DNA from: Actinomadura montaniterrae
Lineage (GTDB): Bacteria > Actinomycetota > Actinomycetes > Streptosporangiales > Streptosporangiaceae
Length of the DNA: 64,000 nt
NCBI RefSeq assembly: GCF_008923365.1
Contig: NZ_WBMR01000024.1
Coordinates: 1-64,000, forward strand
Direction of reading: 5' to 3'
This document shows, in pieces, positions 33,426-41,319 of the stretch. Below the pieces are notes generated by a model. The model saw only the letters and a program-made list of their open reading frames with translations, ran no database searches and was not told the origin of the DNA. Numbering within the stretch: position 1 is the first letter of the stretch; every line of letters starts with the position of its first letter. The position numbers were made by a program, and so were the translations under genes.

Positions 33426-34608
33426 CCCAGGCCGGCTCGGTGGACAGGACGCAGTGCGTGCCGCCGTAGATCGCCGTCATGCACTTGTTGCAGTGGATGC
33501 ACAGCGACCCGGTGGCGGGCTCGTCCTTGATCCGGTTGATCAGGTCGGGCTCGCGGAGCAGCGCGCGGGCCATCGCGACGAACTGGAAGCCCTCCGCCAT
33601 CGCCGTGTCCATCCCGGCCCGGTCGGTGACGCCGCCGAGCAGGATCATCGGCAGCTTCACCGCGGCGCGGATCTGCCGGGCGTCCTTCAGCAGGTAGAGG
33701 TCCTGGTACGGGTACGACTTCAGGAAGTGCTTGCCGATCAGCTTGATGCCGAGCTTCGTCGGCTGCTTCATCACGGCGGCGAACTCGTGCAGCGGCGCGT
33801 CGCCCTTGAACAGGTACATCGGGTTGAGCAGCGAGCTGCCCGCGGTCATCTGGAGGGCGTCGACGGAGCCGTCCTCCTCCAGCCACCGCGCGACCTGGAT
33901 GGCCTCGTCGATCCAGAAGCCGCCGGGCACGCCGTCGTCCATGTTCAGCTTCGCGGTGATCGCGATGCGGTCGCCGACGGCGTCGCGGACGGCGCGGCCG
34001 ATGTCGCGCGCCAGCCGGGCCCGGTTCTCCAGCGAGCCGCCGTACTCGTCCTTGCGGTGGTTGACCTTGGGGCTGAGGAACGAGCTGGTCAGGTAGTTGT
34101 GCCCCATGTGGATCTCGATCGAGTCGAACCCCGCCTCGATCGCCATCCGGCCCGCGCGGGCGTGCGCGTCGACGACCCGCGCGATGTCCGCGTGCGTGGC
34201 GGCCCGCGCGACGGTCTGCGTCGTCAGGTGGAAGTGGCGGCTCGGCGCGAGCGAGGGCAGCCTGTTGCTCTTCGGGTTGGCGACCGGGCCCGCGTGCCCG
34301 ATCTGCGCCTGGACGGCCGCGCCCTCGGCGTGCACGGCGTCGGTCAGCTTGCGCAGGCCGGGCATCGCCTCGTCCCGCCAGTGGATCTGCCGGCTGTCGG
34401 TCCGGCCCTCCGGCGCCACCGCGCAGTACGCGACGGTCGTCATCCCGACGCCGCCGCGCGCGTGCCGGACGTGGAAGTCGATCAGCGCGTCGGTGACCTG
34501 CCCCTTCCTGGTCAGCCCCTCGTAGGTGGCCGCCTTGATGGTGCGGTTGCGCAGCGTGATCGGCCCCAGCTTCGCCGGGGTGAACACATCGGGGGTTTCC
34601 TTGGTCAT
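33409..34608 (-). CDS. Old Yellow Enzyme-family NADH:flavin oxidoreductase
   Basis: A 399-residue FMN TIM barrel. Evidence: FTPAKLGPITLRNRTIKAATYEGL, GQVTDALIDFHVRHARGGVG, the active-site run SIEIHMGHNYLTSSFLSPKVN with RKDEYGGSLENRARL, and PMILLGGVTDR. The C-terminal CIHCNKCMTAIYGGTHC adds three to four cysteines in the place where 2,4-dienoyl-CoA reductase-like members bind a 4Fe-4S cluster, though the flavodoxin-like domain is absent. A likely role is reduction of a steroid or side-chain C=C bond, inferred from the neighbours. ATG 34608 follows AGGGAA; it heads the side-chain operon after a terminator. Confidence 0.82.
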   Translation of the reverse strand: MTKETPDVFTPAKLGPITLRNRTIKAATYEGLTRKGQVTDALIDFHVRHARGGVGMTTVAYCAVAPEGRTDSRQIHWRDEAMPGLRKLTDAVHAEGAAVQAQIGHAGPVANPKSNRLPSLAPSRHFHLTTQTVARAATHADIARVVDAHARAGRMAIEAGFDSIEIHMGHNYLTSSFLSPKVNHRKDEYGGSLENRARLARDIGRAVRDAVGDRIAITAKLNMDDGVPGGFWIDEAIQVARWLEEDGSVDALQMTAGSSLLNPMYLFKGDAPLHEFAAVMKQPTKLGIKLIGKHFLKSYPYQDLYLLKDARQIRAAVKLPMILLGGVTDRAGMDTAMAEGFQFVAMARALLREPDLINRIKDEPATGSLCIHCNKCMTAIYGGTHCVLSTEPAWGAARA

Positions 34609-34672
34609 CGAGTTCCCTGGGTGAGTCTTGCGGGTCGCCGCGGGCCCGAGGTGGGTGGCCACTCGACGTTAA

Positions 34673-34709
34673 TCAGCGGGATGCCCGGACGTTCCGGACA
34701 TCCCGCTGA
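34673..34709. terminator. Strong hairpin ending the ABC-importer operon
   Basis: TCAGCGGGATG (34673-34683) pairs perfectly with CATCCCGCTGA (34699-34709), and the loop holds a second stem CCGGA/TCCGG. It lies 17 bases after the stop of the small membrane protein and upstream of the OYE gene, separating the two minus-strand operons. No T tract. Confidence 0.6.
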
Positions 34710-34725
34710 CTGGGAGCGATGGGCC

Positions 34726-35076
34726 TCAGCGCGATTCGAGCGCCGCGGTGATCTGGTCGGTGTGGGACTGCTGCTCCATGAGCTGGCGCAGGAGCCACAG
34801 CCGCAGGACGCGGGTGACGGCGGACGCCAGGTACAGCGCGGCGCCGAGCACCGTCACCGCCAGGAAGCCGGTGGCGAGCGTCTGCAGCGACCCGACGTCG
34901 CGCATGTCGTCCCGCGTGAGCGAGACGTTGTAGGCGACGAACGCACCGACCACCCCGACGACCATCGCGAGCGCGCCGGCGATGCGGAGCGCCCCGTCGA
35001 AGCGTGGGCCGTCGGCCCTCAGCCTCTGCCGGGCCACGTCGTCCTTGAACTTCTCGCGTCGTTCCTCGGTGAGCAT
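34726..35076 (-). CDS. Small two-helix membrane protein
   Basis: A 116-residue protein not recognised as a named family. A charged N-terminus (EERREKFKDDVARQRLRADGPRF) is followed by two membrane segments, ALRIAGALAMVVGVVGAFVAY and LATGFLAVTVLGAALYLA, and a C-terminal amphipathic stretch LRLWLLRQLMEQQSHTDQITAALE. The GGGAGGTTGACG ribosome site before ATG 35076 lies over the livF stop, 2 bases away, so it is the last gene of the importer operon. It may be an accessory subunit of the importer; that is a guess from position. Confidence 0.72.
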   Translation of the reverse strand: MLTEERREKFKDDVARQRLRADGPRFDGALRIAGALAMVVGVVGAFVAYNVSLTRDDMRDVGSLQTLATGFLAVTVLGAALYLASAVTRVLRLWLLRQLMEQQSHTDQITAALESR

Positions 35077-35078
35077 CG

Positions 35079-35792
35079 TCAACCTCCCAGGTAGTCGCCG
35101 GCCATCCGGCCCTCGATCTCGGCGGGCGCGCCGGTCGCCACGACCCGCCCGTTCAGCATCAGCGCCGCGGTGTCGGCGATCGGCAGCACGGCGCGCGCGA
35201 ACTGCTCGGCCACCAGCACCGACAGGCCCTCCTCGACCAGTCCGGCGACCGTGTCGTACATCCGCGTCACGATCATGGGCGCGAGGCCCATGGACAGCTC
35301 GTCGAGCAGCAGCACCGCGGGGTCGGTGCCGAGCGCCCGCGACAGCGCGAGCATCTGCTGCTCGCCGCCGGACATCGACCCGGCGAGCTGGTCCCGCCGC
35401 TTCCCGAGGATCGGGAAGCGGCCGTACGCCTTCTCCTCCAGGTCGGCGAGCCGGGCGCCAGTTCCGGTGGCGGCCCACAGGTTCTCCCGGACGGTCAGGT
35501 TCGGGAACACGCCCCGGCCCTCCGGGATCGAGCAGACGCCGAGCTTCGCGGCGTCCTGCGCGGAGATGCCGTTCACCTTCCGTCCGGCGAGCCGCAGTTC
35601 CCCGCCCGTCGCCGGATGCAGGCCCGCGCACACACGCATCGTGGTGGACTTGCCGCCGCCGTTCGGGCCGAGCAGCGCCAGCAGCGAGCCCGGCCTGAGG
35701 GCGAGGTCGACGCCGTGCAGCACCTCGATCGCACCGTACCCGGCGCGGACCCCGGCCAGCTCCAGCAGCGGCTCCGCCTCCGTCCCCGTCAT
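35079..35792 (-). CDS. livF: LivF-type ABC transporter ATP-binding protein
   Basis: A 237-residue ATPase of the branched-chain amino acid (HAAT) importer class. GVRAGYGAIEVLHGVDLAL, Walker A LLGPNGGGKSTTMR, the LivF-typical IPEGRGVFPNLTVRENL, signature MSGGEQQMLALSRAL, Walker B VLLLDELSMGLAPMIV and VAEQFARAVLPIAD. The catalytic Glu is in LLLDELS. ATG 35792 overlaps the livG stop. It powers uptake through the fused permease upstream. Confidence 0.88.
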   Translation of the reverse strand: MTGTEAEPLLELAGVRAGYGAIEVLHGVDLALRPGSLLALLGPNGGGKSTTMRVCAGLHPATGGELRLAGRKVNGISAQDAAKLGVCSIPEGRGVFPNLTVRENLWAATGTGARLADLEEKAYGRFPILGKRRDQLAGSMSGGEQQMLALSRALGTDPAVLLLDELSMGLAPMIVTRMYDTVAGLVEEGLSVLVAEQFARAVLPIADTAALMLNGRVVATGAPAEIEGRMAGDYLGG

Positions 35793-36517
35793 GACGCCGC
35801 CTCCTCGGTGCCGATGTAGGCGGCGATGACCTTCGGCGACTCGCGGATCTCCCGCGGCGTCCCGGACGCGATCAGCTCGCCGTAGTCCAGCACGTGGATC
35901 GCCGAGCACAGCCGCATGACCAGCGGCAGGTCGTGCTCGACCAGGCAGATCGCGAGACCCTCGGCGGCCAGGCCGGTGAGCATCTCCGCGAACGCCTCGG
36001 TCTCCCGCTCGGTCTGCCCGGACGCGGGCTCGTCGAGCAGCAGGACGCGCGGCGAGGTCATCAGCGCCCGCGCCACCTCGACGACGCGGGCCCGCCCGAT
36101 CGGGACGTCCGACACGTCGCGGCCGGCGATGTCGGTCAGGCCCGTCCGTTCGAGGACCGCGTCGGTGGCCTCGTCGAGCTGCTTGCGGGACCCCTTGCGC
36201 AGGACGTCGCCCGCGACGCGGACGTTGTCGCGCACCGACAGCGACAGGAACAGCTCCAGCCGCTGGAAGGTGCGCGCCATGCCGCGCCGCGCGCGCTTGG
36301 CCGGGGACAGCCCGGTGATGTCGGCGCCGTCCAGCAGCACCTGCCCGGACGCGGGCTTCTGGAGCCCGGTGATGGTGTTGAACATCGTCGTCTTGCCGGC
36401 GCCGTTCGGGCCGATGAGGCCGGTGATCTGCCCTTCGTCCATGGTGAGGCCGACGCCGTCGACCGCGGTGTTGCCGCCGAACCGGACGGTGATGTCCCGG
36501 GTTTCAAGCAGGGGCAT
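35789..36517 (-). CDS. livG: LivG-type ABC transporter ATP-binding protein
   Basis: A 242-residue ATPase. VRFGGNTAVDGVGLTMDEGQITGLIGPNGAGKTT contains Walker A, GMARTFQRLELFLSLSVRDNV is the LivG Q-loop signature, and VLLLDEPASGQTERETE is Walker B. The ABC signature is degenerate: in place of LSGGQ the sequence reads VPIGRARVVEVARAL (DVPIGRARVV), which is unusual. It pairs with LivF in the importer. The start ATG 36517 lies 14 bases inside the permease gene. Confidence 0.87.
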   Translation of the reverse strand: MPLLETRDITVRFGGNTAVDGVGLTMDEGQITGLIGPNGAGKTTMFNTITGLQKPASGQVLLDGADITGLSPAKRARRGMARTFQRLELFLSLSVRDNVRVAGDVLRKGSRKQLDEATDAVLERTGLTDIAGRDVSDVPIGRARVVEVARALMTSPRVLLLDEPASGQTERETEAFAEMLTGLAAEGLAICLVEHDLPLVMRLCSAIHVLDYGELIASGTPREIRESPKVIAAYIGTEEAAS

Positions 36518-38756
36518 TCGCTTCTCCCCTCAGGGCGGGCGCGAGACGGGCGGGCCGGTGCGCGGCCGGCAGCCCGAGCGCGCGGTCGAGCTCGGTCCGC
36601 AGCTCGTCGGTGTACGGCTCGTCCACACCGGCCAGCTCCGGCGGCGTCCGCCGGACGCGTCCCTCCGCCCGGTACATGTCGCCGGCGAGCGGCAGGAACA
36701 TCGCGACGCAGAGCGCGGCGATCCCGAACGTCCAGGCGCCGATCACGCCGGTGACCGCCAGGACGTACAGCACCGCGCCCACCGCGCCGCCCCCGTACAG
36801 GACGGGCCTGGCGCCGTCGCGCATCCGCCGGTAGCCGTCGGCGATGTCGTGCACGAACCCGCTCGGGTTGCGTCCGACGCCCATCCCGACCAGCGCGGTC
36901 AGGACCAGGACGAGGTGGCCGAGCAGGGTGTAGACGTTCGCCATCCCCTCGTGCGCCAGCGCCAGGTCGTTGAACGTGGCGACCAGCACCGCGGACCCGG
37001 CGCCCGCCATCAGCCCGCCGACCAGCGCGCCGCTGATGTAGCCGATGCCGGCGACGACGACGAGCATCAGCAGGCCGAGGCTGCCGACGAAGGTGAAGTT
37101 CTCCTGCGAGACGGTGCCGCTGGCCGACGCCATCAGCACGCCGCCGAGCCCGGCGATCGCCGCCGAGATCATGAAGACGCTCAGCTTCAGCCGGACGAGG
37201 TTCTGGCCGAGCATCGCCGTCGCGGCCGGGCTGTCCTTCATCGCCGCGAGCCGCCGCCCGTACCCGCTGCCCCGCAGCGCGGCGAGCCCGATGCCGATCA
37301 GCGCGAACAGCACCGTCGCGGTCATCAACGAGGACGTCCCGTTCCGCAGGTCGAGCGGGCCGGCCTTCAGCGGCGGGACGACCAGCGACCCGTCCGGGAA
37401 CAGCGTGAACCTCATCCCGAGCAGCTCGTGCTCGGTGGTGTCGCGCAGCACCATGTTCGACAGGAACTCCCCGAACGCCAGCGTGGCGAGCGCCAGGTAC
37501 AGGCCGCGCAGCCGCAGCGCCGGGAGCGCGACGAGCCCGCCGGCCAGCGCCGCCGCGACGACGGCCAGCAGCACGCCCTGCACGTTCAGCCGCGCCGCGA
37601 GGCCGCTGCCCTGCACCCCGAAGTGGAACGCGACGACCGTCGCGACCGCCCCGAACGCCAGCGGCGCGAGGTTCAGCTCGCCCGCGTAGCCGGTGAGGAC
37701 GGTCAGCGACAGCGCGATGATCGCGAACGTCATGCCGAGCGCGAGCGTGGTGACGCCCGCGTCCGACAGCAGCAGGCTGTACAGGTACACGCCGGCGACC
37801 AGGACCGCGCCCCACACCGCCGCCGACCGGACGGTCGGCGGCCGGTACCGCTCGCGGGTGCGGACGGCGGCGCCGCGCAGCCGGTCCTGCGGCAGCACCA
37901 CCAGCACCACGAACAGGATGATCATCGGCAGCGAGACCCGCAGGTTGCCGGTGAAGGTCCCGGCGGACGGCAGGTAGGCCAGCACGTAGTTCGCCGCGAG
38001 CCCCAGCACCATCGCGCCCGCGAAGGTGCGGGGGATGCTGCGCAGCCGGCCGAACATCGCCGCCGCGAACGCGTCGATGACCAGCAGCGTCAGGTGGTTG
38101 GCGTCCAGCGCGCCGCCGCTGATCGGCACGATCAGCACGCCCGCGGTCACCGCGAGGGTGGAGCCGAGCGCCCACGACAGCATCGCGGCGCGCTCCGGGT
38201 CGTGCCCGTTCAGGCGCAGCAGGTCCGGGTCGTCGACCGAGCCGCGCATCACCACGCCCGCGCGGGTGCGGGTGAACAGCACCCGCAGCCCGGCGGCGAT
38301 GGCCACGGCGGCGACCAGGCAGACGATCTCGTGGTACCGGACCTCCACCCCGCCGAGCGAGACCTTGGCGCCGGTGCCGAAGAACATGTCCACGGTGCGG
38401 GCCTGGTCCGGGTCCCACACCCACTGGGCGAGGTACACCGTGCCGAGCAGCACCGACACCGTCACGATGATCTTCGTGACGTCCGCGGTGCCGCGCAGGC
38501 CCTTCATGATCACCGCGTGCAGGGCGGCGCCCATCGCCGGGCCGACCACCCCGATCACCGCGACCAGCGCCAGCCACACCGGCCAGCCCCACTGCTGGAA
38601 CTGCCAGTACAGGAACGTGCCGAACATGGCCTGCGCGCCGTGCGCGAAGTTGAAGATCCCCGAGGTGTTGTACGTCAGCACCAGCCCGGACGCCGCGATG
38701 GAGTACACCGCGCCGAGGACGAGGCCCAGGATGGTGTAGGTCAGGAACGTCGTCAT
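36504..38756 (-). CDS. Fused LivH-LivM permease of a HAAT-type ABC importer
   Basis: A 750-residue protein joining two permeases that are normally separate. Residues ~1-295 are LivH-like (FLTYTILGLVLGAVYSIAASGLVLTYNTSGIFNFAHGAQAMFG is the LivH opening). Residues ~320-650 are LivM-like (LGMTFAIIALSLTVLTGYAGELNLAPLAFGAVA). The LivM EAA-like loop is GRRLAAMKDSPAATAMLGQN and the rest has about ten helices. After residue ~660 come two extra helices and a cytoplasmic tail. Inserted among steroid genes, it may import a steroid carboxylate rather than an amino acid. Confidence 0.85.
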   Translation of the reverse strand: MTTFLTYTILGLVLGAVYSIAASGLVLTYNTSGIFNFAHGAQAMFGTFLYWQFQQWGWPVWLALVAVIGVVGPAMGAALHAVIMKGLRGTADVTKIIVTVSVLLGTVYLAQWVWDPDQARTVDMFFGTGAKVSLGGVEVRYHEIVCLVAAVAIAAGLRVLFTRTRAGVVMRGSVDDPDLLRLNGHDPERAAMLSWALGSTLAVTAGVLIVPISGGALDANHLTLLVIDAFAAAMFGRLRSIPRTFAGAMVLGLAANYVLAYLPSAGTFTGNLRVSLPMIILFVVLVVLPQDRLRGAAVRTRERYRPPTVRSAAVWGAVLVAGVYLYSLLLSDAGVTTLALGMTFAIIALSLTVLTGYAGELNLAPLAFGAVATVVAFHFGVQGSGLAARLNVQGVLLAVVAAALAGGLVALPALRLRGLYLALATLAFGEFLSNMVLRDTTEHELLGMRFTLFPDGSLVVPPLKAGPLDLRNGTSSLMTATVLFALIGIGLAALRGSGYGRRLAAMKDSPAATAMLGQNLVRLKLSVFMISAAIAGLGGVLMASASGTVSQENFTFVGSLGLLMLVVVAGIGYISGALVGGLMAGAGSAVLVATFNDLALAHEGMANVYTLLGHLVLVLTALVGMGVGRNPSGFVHDIADGYRRMRDGARPVLYGGGAVGAVLYVLAVTGVIGAWTFGIAALCVAMFLPLAGDMYRAEGRVRRTPPELAGVDEPYTDELRTELDRALGLPAAHRPARLAPALRGEANAPA

Positions 38757-38790
38757 TGATTCACCGCCATGTGTCGCGCCTCCGGCGGAA

Positions 38791-40209
38791 TCAGGAGGAC
38801 TGGGGCTTGATGACGTCGCCGGTCAGGAACTTGGTCGACGTGCGGTCGCCGTCGAGCGTGGTGCCCCAGGTCTTCGGGTCGGTCTTGATGACGAAGTCGC
38901 CGCCGCACTCGAACTCGCCGACGTTCTTCGGGAAGACCTGCTCGTACTTGTCGCCGTGCAGGCGCACCATCAGCGCGCACGACGCGGGCTTGTTGGCGCC
39001 CGGGTCGGTCGGCGCGTGCAGCCCGCCGCCCGTCCACTCGTGGACCTTCGCCAGTTCGTTGACCATGCACTGGCGGGTCAGGTCGGACCCGCACGCCTTG
39101 GCCGACTGCGCCCACAGCAGGAACGACGACGTCGCCTGCATGCCCAGCAGCGCGATCTTGCCCTTGTGGGCGTTGACGATGTCCATGTACTGCTTGACCG
39201 CGGGCACCTTGGCCGCGTTCTCGAACGGCTGGAAGATCATGCCGATGTTGATGTCGTCGCCGATACCGGCCTTGTTCCACTGCGAGACGAGCGAGCTGTA
39301 CCAGGTCGCCTCGAACAGGTACGTCGGCTTCAGCCCCGCCCGGTCGTCGGCCTCCAGCAGCCCGAGCGCCGCCGGGGTCGGCGAACCCGACGTCCACAGG
39401 TTCCGCGCGCCGCAGTCCTTCAGCTTCAGCGCGAACGGCGTGTAGCTGCTCTCACCGGCGGTGTTGGTCTTGACGCCGCAGTCCAGCGGCTTCACGCCGA
39501 TCTGCTTCATCGCGGCCTCGACCTTGGCGTTGCCGGTCTCGACCGCCGGCGACGTCGTGTGCAGCAGGTCCGTCTTGTCCTTGAAGTTCGGGAACTCCTT
39601 CTCCGCGATCCGCAGCGCCCCGATGTTGTACAGGTCCACCGGGTACGGGACCGCCTCGAACTTCATCGGGCCCATCGCCGCGTTCGGGCCGACGGTGTAG
39701 CCGGCGACCGTCGGCAGCTTGCAGCCGACCCGGTACTGCTCGGCGGCGTCGTCCATGGCGAAGCCCTGGCCGACCAGCATGAAGTCCTGCTTGCAGGCCT
39801 GCTGCACCACCTTCACGGACTGGGTGTAGGCGGCGTCGTACTGGTCGCCCCTGATCTTGCGGCCGTTGATGCCGCCCTGCTGGTTGCACCAGTCGATCAT
39901 GGCGCTGACCGCGTCGCCCATCTCCTTGGACAGGCCCGGCGCGGTCGTCGACCCGCGGTCGTCGCCGAACCCGATGCGGATCTCGTTGTCCGTGACGCCC
40001 TGGTCCGTGGAGCCCTTGGCGTCGCCCTTGCCGCACGGGGACGGCAGCGTCCCGAACGACGTGGCGCTCGCGCCGGCGGTCGAACCGCCGTCCCGCGAAC
40101 CGCCGCCGCCGGACGTCGCGTCCGAACCGGAACGCGAGCTGGCGCAGGACGCCAGCAGCGTCACCGCGAGGGCGCCCGCAGCGAGGCGCCCGATCTTCTC
40201 GACCTTCAT
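38791..40209 (-). CDS. Substrate-binding lipoprotein of the HAAT-type ABC importer
   Basis: A 472-residue periplasmic-binding-type protein. Signal sequence MKVEKIGRLAAGALAVTLLASC gives a lipobox LLAS-Cys with Cys22 as the lipid anchor, then a Ser/Gly linker. The Leu/Ile/Val-binding fold follows: EIRIGFGDDRGST, WCNQQGGINGRKIRGDQYDAAYT, QDFMLVGQGFAMDD and later AQSAKACGSDLTRQCMVNELAKVHEWTGGG. Numerous Cys pairs and a length over 450 make it larger than amino-acid binders. AAAGGAG precedes ATG 40209; it is the first gene of the importer operon. Confidence 0.85.
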   Translation of the reverse strand: MKVEKIGRLAAGALAVTLLASCASSRSGSDATSGGGGSRDGGSTAGASATSFGTLPSPCGKGDAKGSTDQGVTDNEIRIGFGDDRGSTTAPGLSKEMGDAVSAMIDWCNQQGGINGRKIRGDQYDAAYTQSVKVVQQACKQDFMLVGQGFAMDDAAEQYRVGCKLPTVAGYTVGPNAAMGPMKFEAVPYPVDLYNIGALRIAEKEFPNFKDKTDLLHTTSPAVETGNAKVEAAMKQIGVKPLDCGVKTNTAGESSYTPFALKLKDCGARNLWTSGSPTPAALGLLEADDRAGLKPTYLFEATWYSSLVSQWNKAGIGDDINIGMIFQPFENAAKVPAVKQYMDIVNAHKGKIALLGMQATSSFLLWAQSAKACGSDLTRQCMVNELAKVHEWTGGGLHAPTDPGANKPASCALMVRLHGDKYEQVFPKNVGEFECGGDFVIKTDPKTWGTTLDGDRTSTKFLTGDVIKPQSS

Positions 40210-40333
40210 TCGGTCGGTCTCCTTTCACCGGCCGCACGGGCGGCGAGTGGGGTGGGGTTGTGCGGCGGGGGGCGTGGTCCCGGTTCACCAGGAACGGGAC
40301 GGCGCACCGGCCGGAGCCGGCCGTGCCGGGCCG

Positions 40334-40374
40334 AAAGACGCTCTCTCAGCCGGGAAAAGACGCTCTCTCAGCCG
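40334..40374. repeat. Duplicated 19-base segment at the 3' end of the SDR gene
   Basis: AAAGACGCTCTCTCAGCCG occurs at 40334-40352 and again at 40356-40374. The second copy contains the last codons and stop of the SDR gene (minus strand), so the gene end seems to have been duplicated once, with a 22-base period. The rest of the 158-base gap to the binding-protein gene is GC-rich and holds an imperfect inverted repeat CGGTTC...GAACGG near 40280. Confidence 0.6.
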
Positions 40375-41129
40375 AAATAGGCCTGGCCGCCGTCCAGGGG
40401 GACGGTCGCGCCGGTCAGGTAGCGCAGGCCCGGCTGGACGAGGGCGACGACGGCGTTGCCGATGTCGGCCTCGCAGTCGCCGATGTAGCCGAGCGGGATC
40501 GTCTTGCGGAACTCCTCCGCCGCCTCGGGGAACGCCTCCGTCCACCGCTTCAGCCCAGGTGAGAGGGCATGCGGGGCGATCGAGTTGGCGCGGATCCCGT
40601 CCGGCCCCCACTCGGCGGCGGCCGTCCGGGTCAGCGACCGCAGCGCCTGCTTGGCCGCCGCGTACGCGCCGTACGTCGTCGGGTCCCAGCGCACCATCGC
40701 CGACGTCACGAGGTTGACGATGTTGCCGCCGCCCCGCGCCTTCATCAGCGGATGGCACGCCTTCATGAACGCGAACGCCGCGAACGGGCCGGACACGAAG
40801 CCCCGCTGGAACTTCTCGTCGCTCATCTCCAGCAGCGGCCCGTACCCGCCCGAATAGGCGTTGTTGACGAGGATGTCGACGCCGCCGAACCGGGCCGCGA
40901 CCGCGTCCACCACGCGGGGGATCGCCCCGGTGTCGGCCACGTCGCAGGCGAACGGCTCGGCGTCCGCGCCCCGCTCCCGGACCAGGGCGCACGTCGTCTC
41001 CAGCTTCGCGGGCGTCCGGCCGAGCACGGCGATCGCGGCGCCCTCCGACGCCAGCGCCAGCGCGATGCCCTGGCCGACGCCCTGGCCCGCACCGGTGACG
41101 ATCGCGACCTTGCCGTCGAGGCTTCCCAT
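40368..41129 (-). CDS. SDR-family oxidoreductase
   Basis: A 253-residue classical SDR. TGAGQGVGQGIALALASEG (cofactor), NNAYSGG in place of the usual NNAG, LVTSAMVRWDPTTYGAYAAAKQAL with Ser, Tyr and Lys of the catalytic set, and the C-terminal LRYLTGATVPLDGGQAYFG. It is similar in style to hydroxyacyl-CoA or hydroxysteroid dehydrogenases of this island, but the substrate is not readable. Upstream of the importer operon on the same strand, with a 158-base gap, and divergent from a CoA ligase. Confidence 0.8.
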   Translation of the reverse strand: MGSLDGKVAIVTGAGQGVGQGIALALASEGAAIAVLGRTPAKLETTCALVRERGADAEPFACDVADTGAIPRVVDAVAARFGGVDILVNNAYSGGYGPLLEMSDEKFQRGFVSGPFAAFAFMKACHPLMKARGGGNIVNLVTSAMVRWDPTTYGAYAAAKQALRSLTRTAAAEWGPDGIRANSIAPHALSPGLKRWTEAFPEAAEEFRKTIPLGYIGDCEADIGNAVVALVQPGLRYLTGATVPLDGGQAYFG

Positions 41130-41319
41130 GTCATCCCCCCTGCATCCGTCCTGGTGCGGTCATGGTGATGTGACGCGGCCCACGCAATAGCCGCAGTCCC
41201 GCTCACCGGGAACGCTCCAAGCAGGCCGGGTACCCTGCGGTCCGGTCTCGCTCAGCGGAAAGACCCGCTGGTCCCCGCGGCCGGGGTGAGAGCCTTCGGC
41301 CACGCGAGGAGGAGGCTTG

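Noticed and set aside
36136..38592. An 818-codon minus-strand frame overlapping the permease
   Set aside because: Low-complexity Arg/Gly/Ala-rich translation of the permease region in another frame; the LivHM frame has clear helices.
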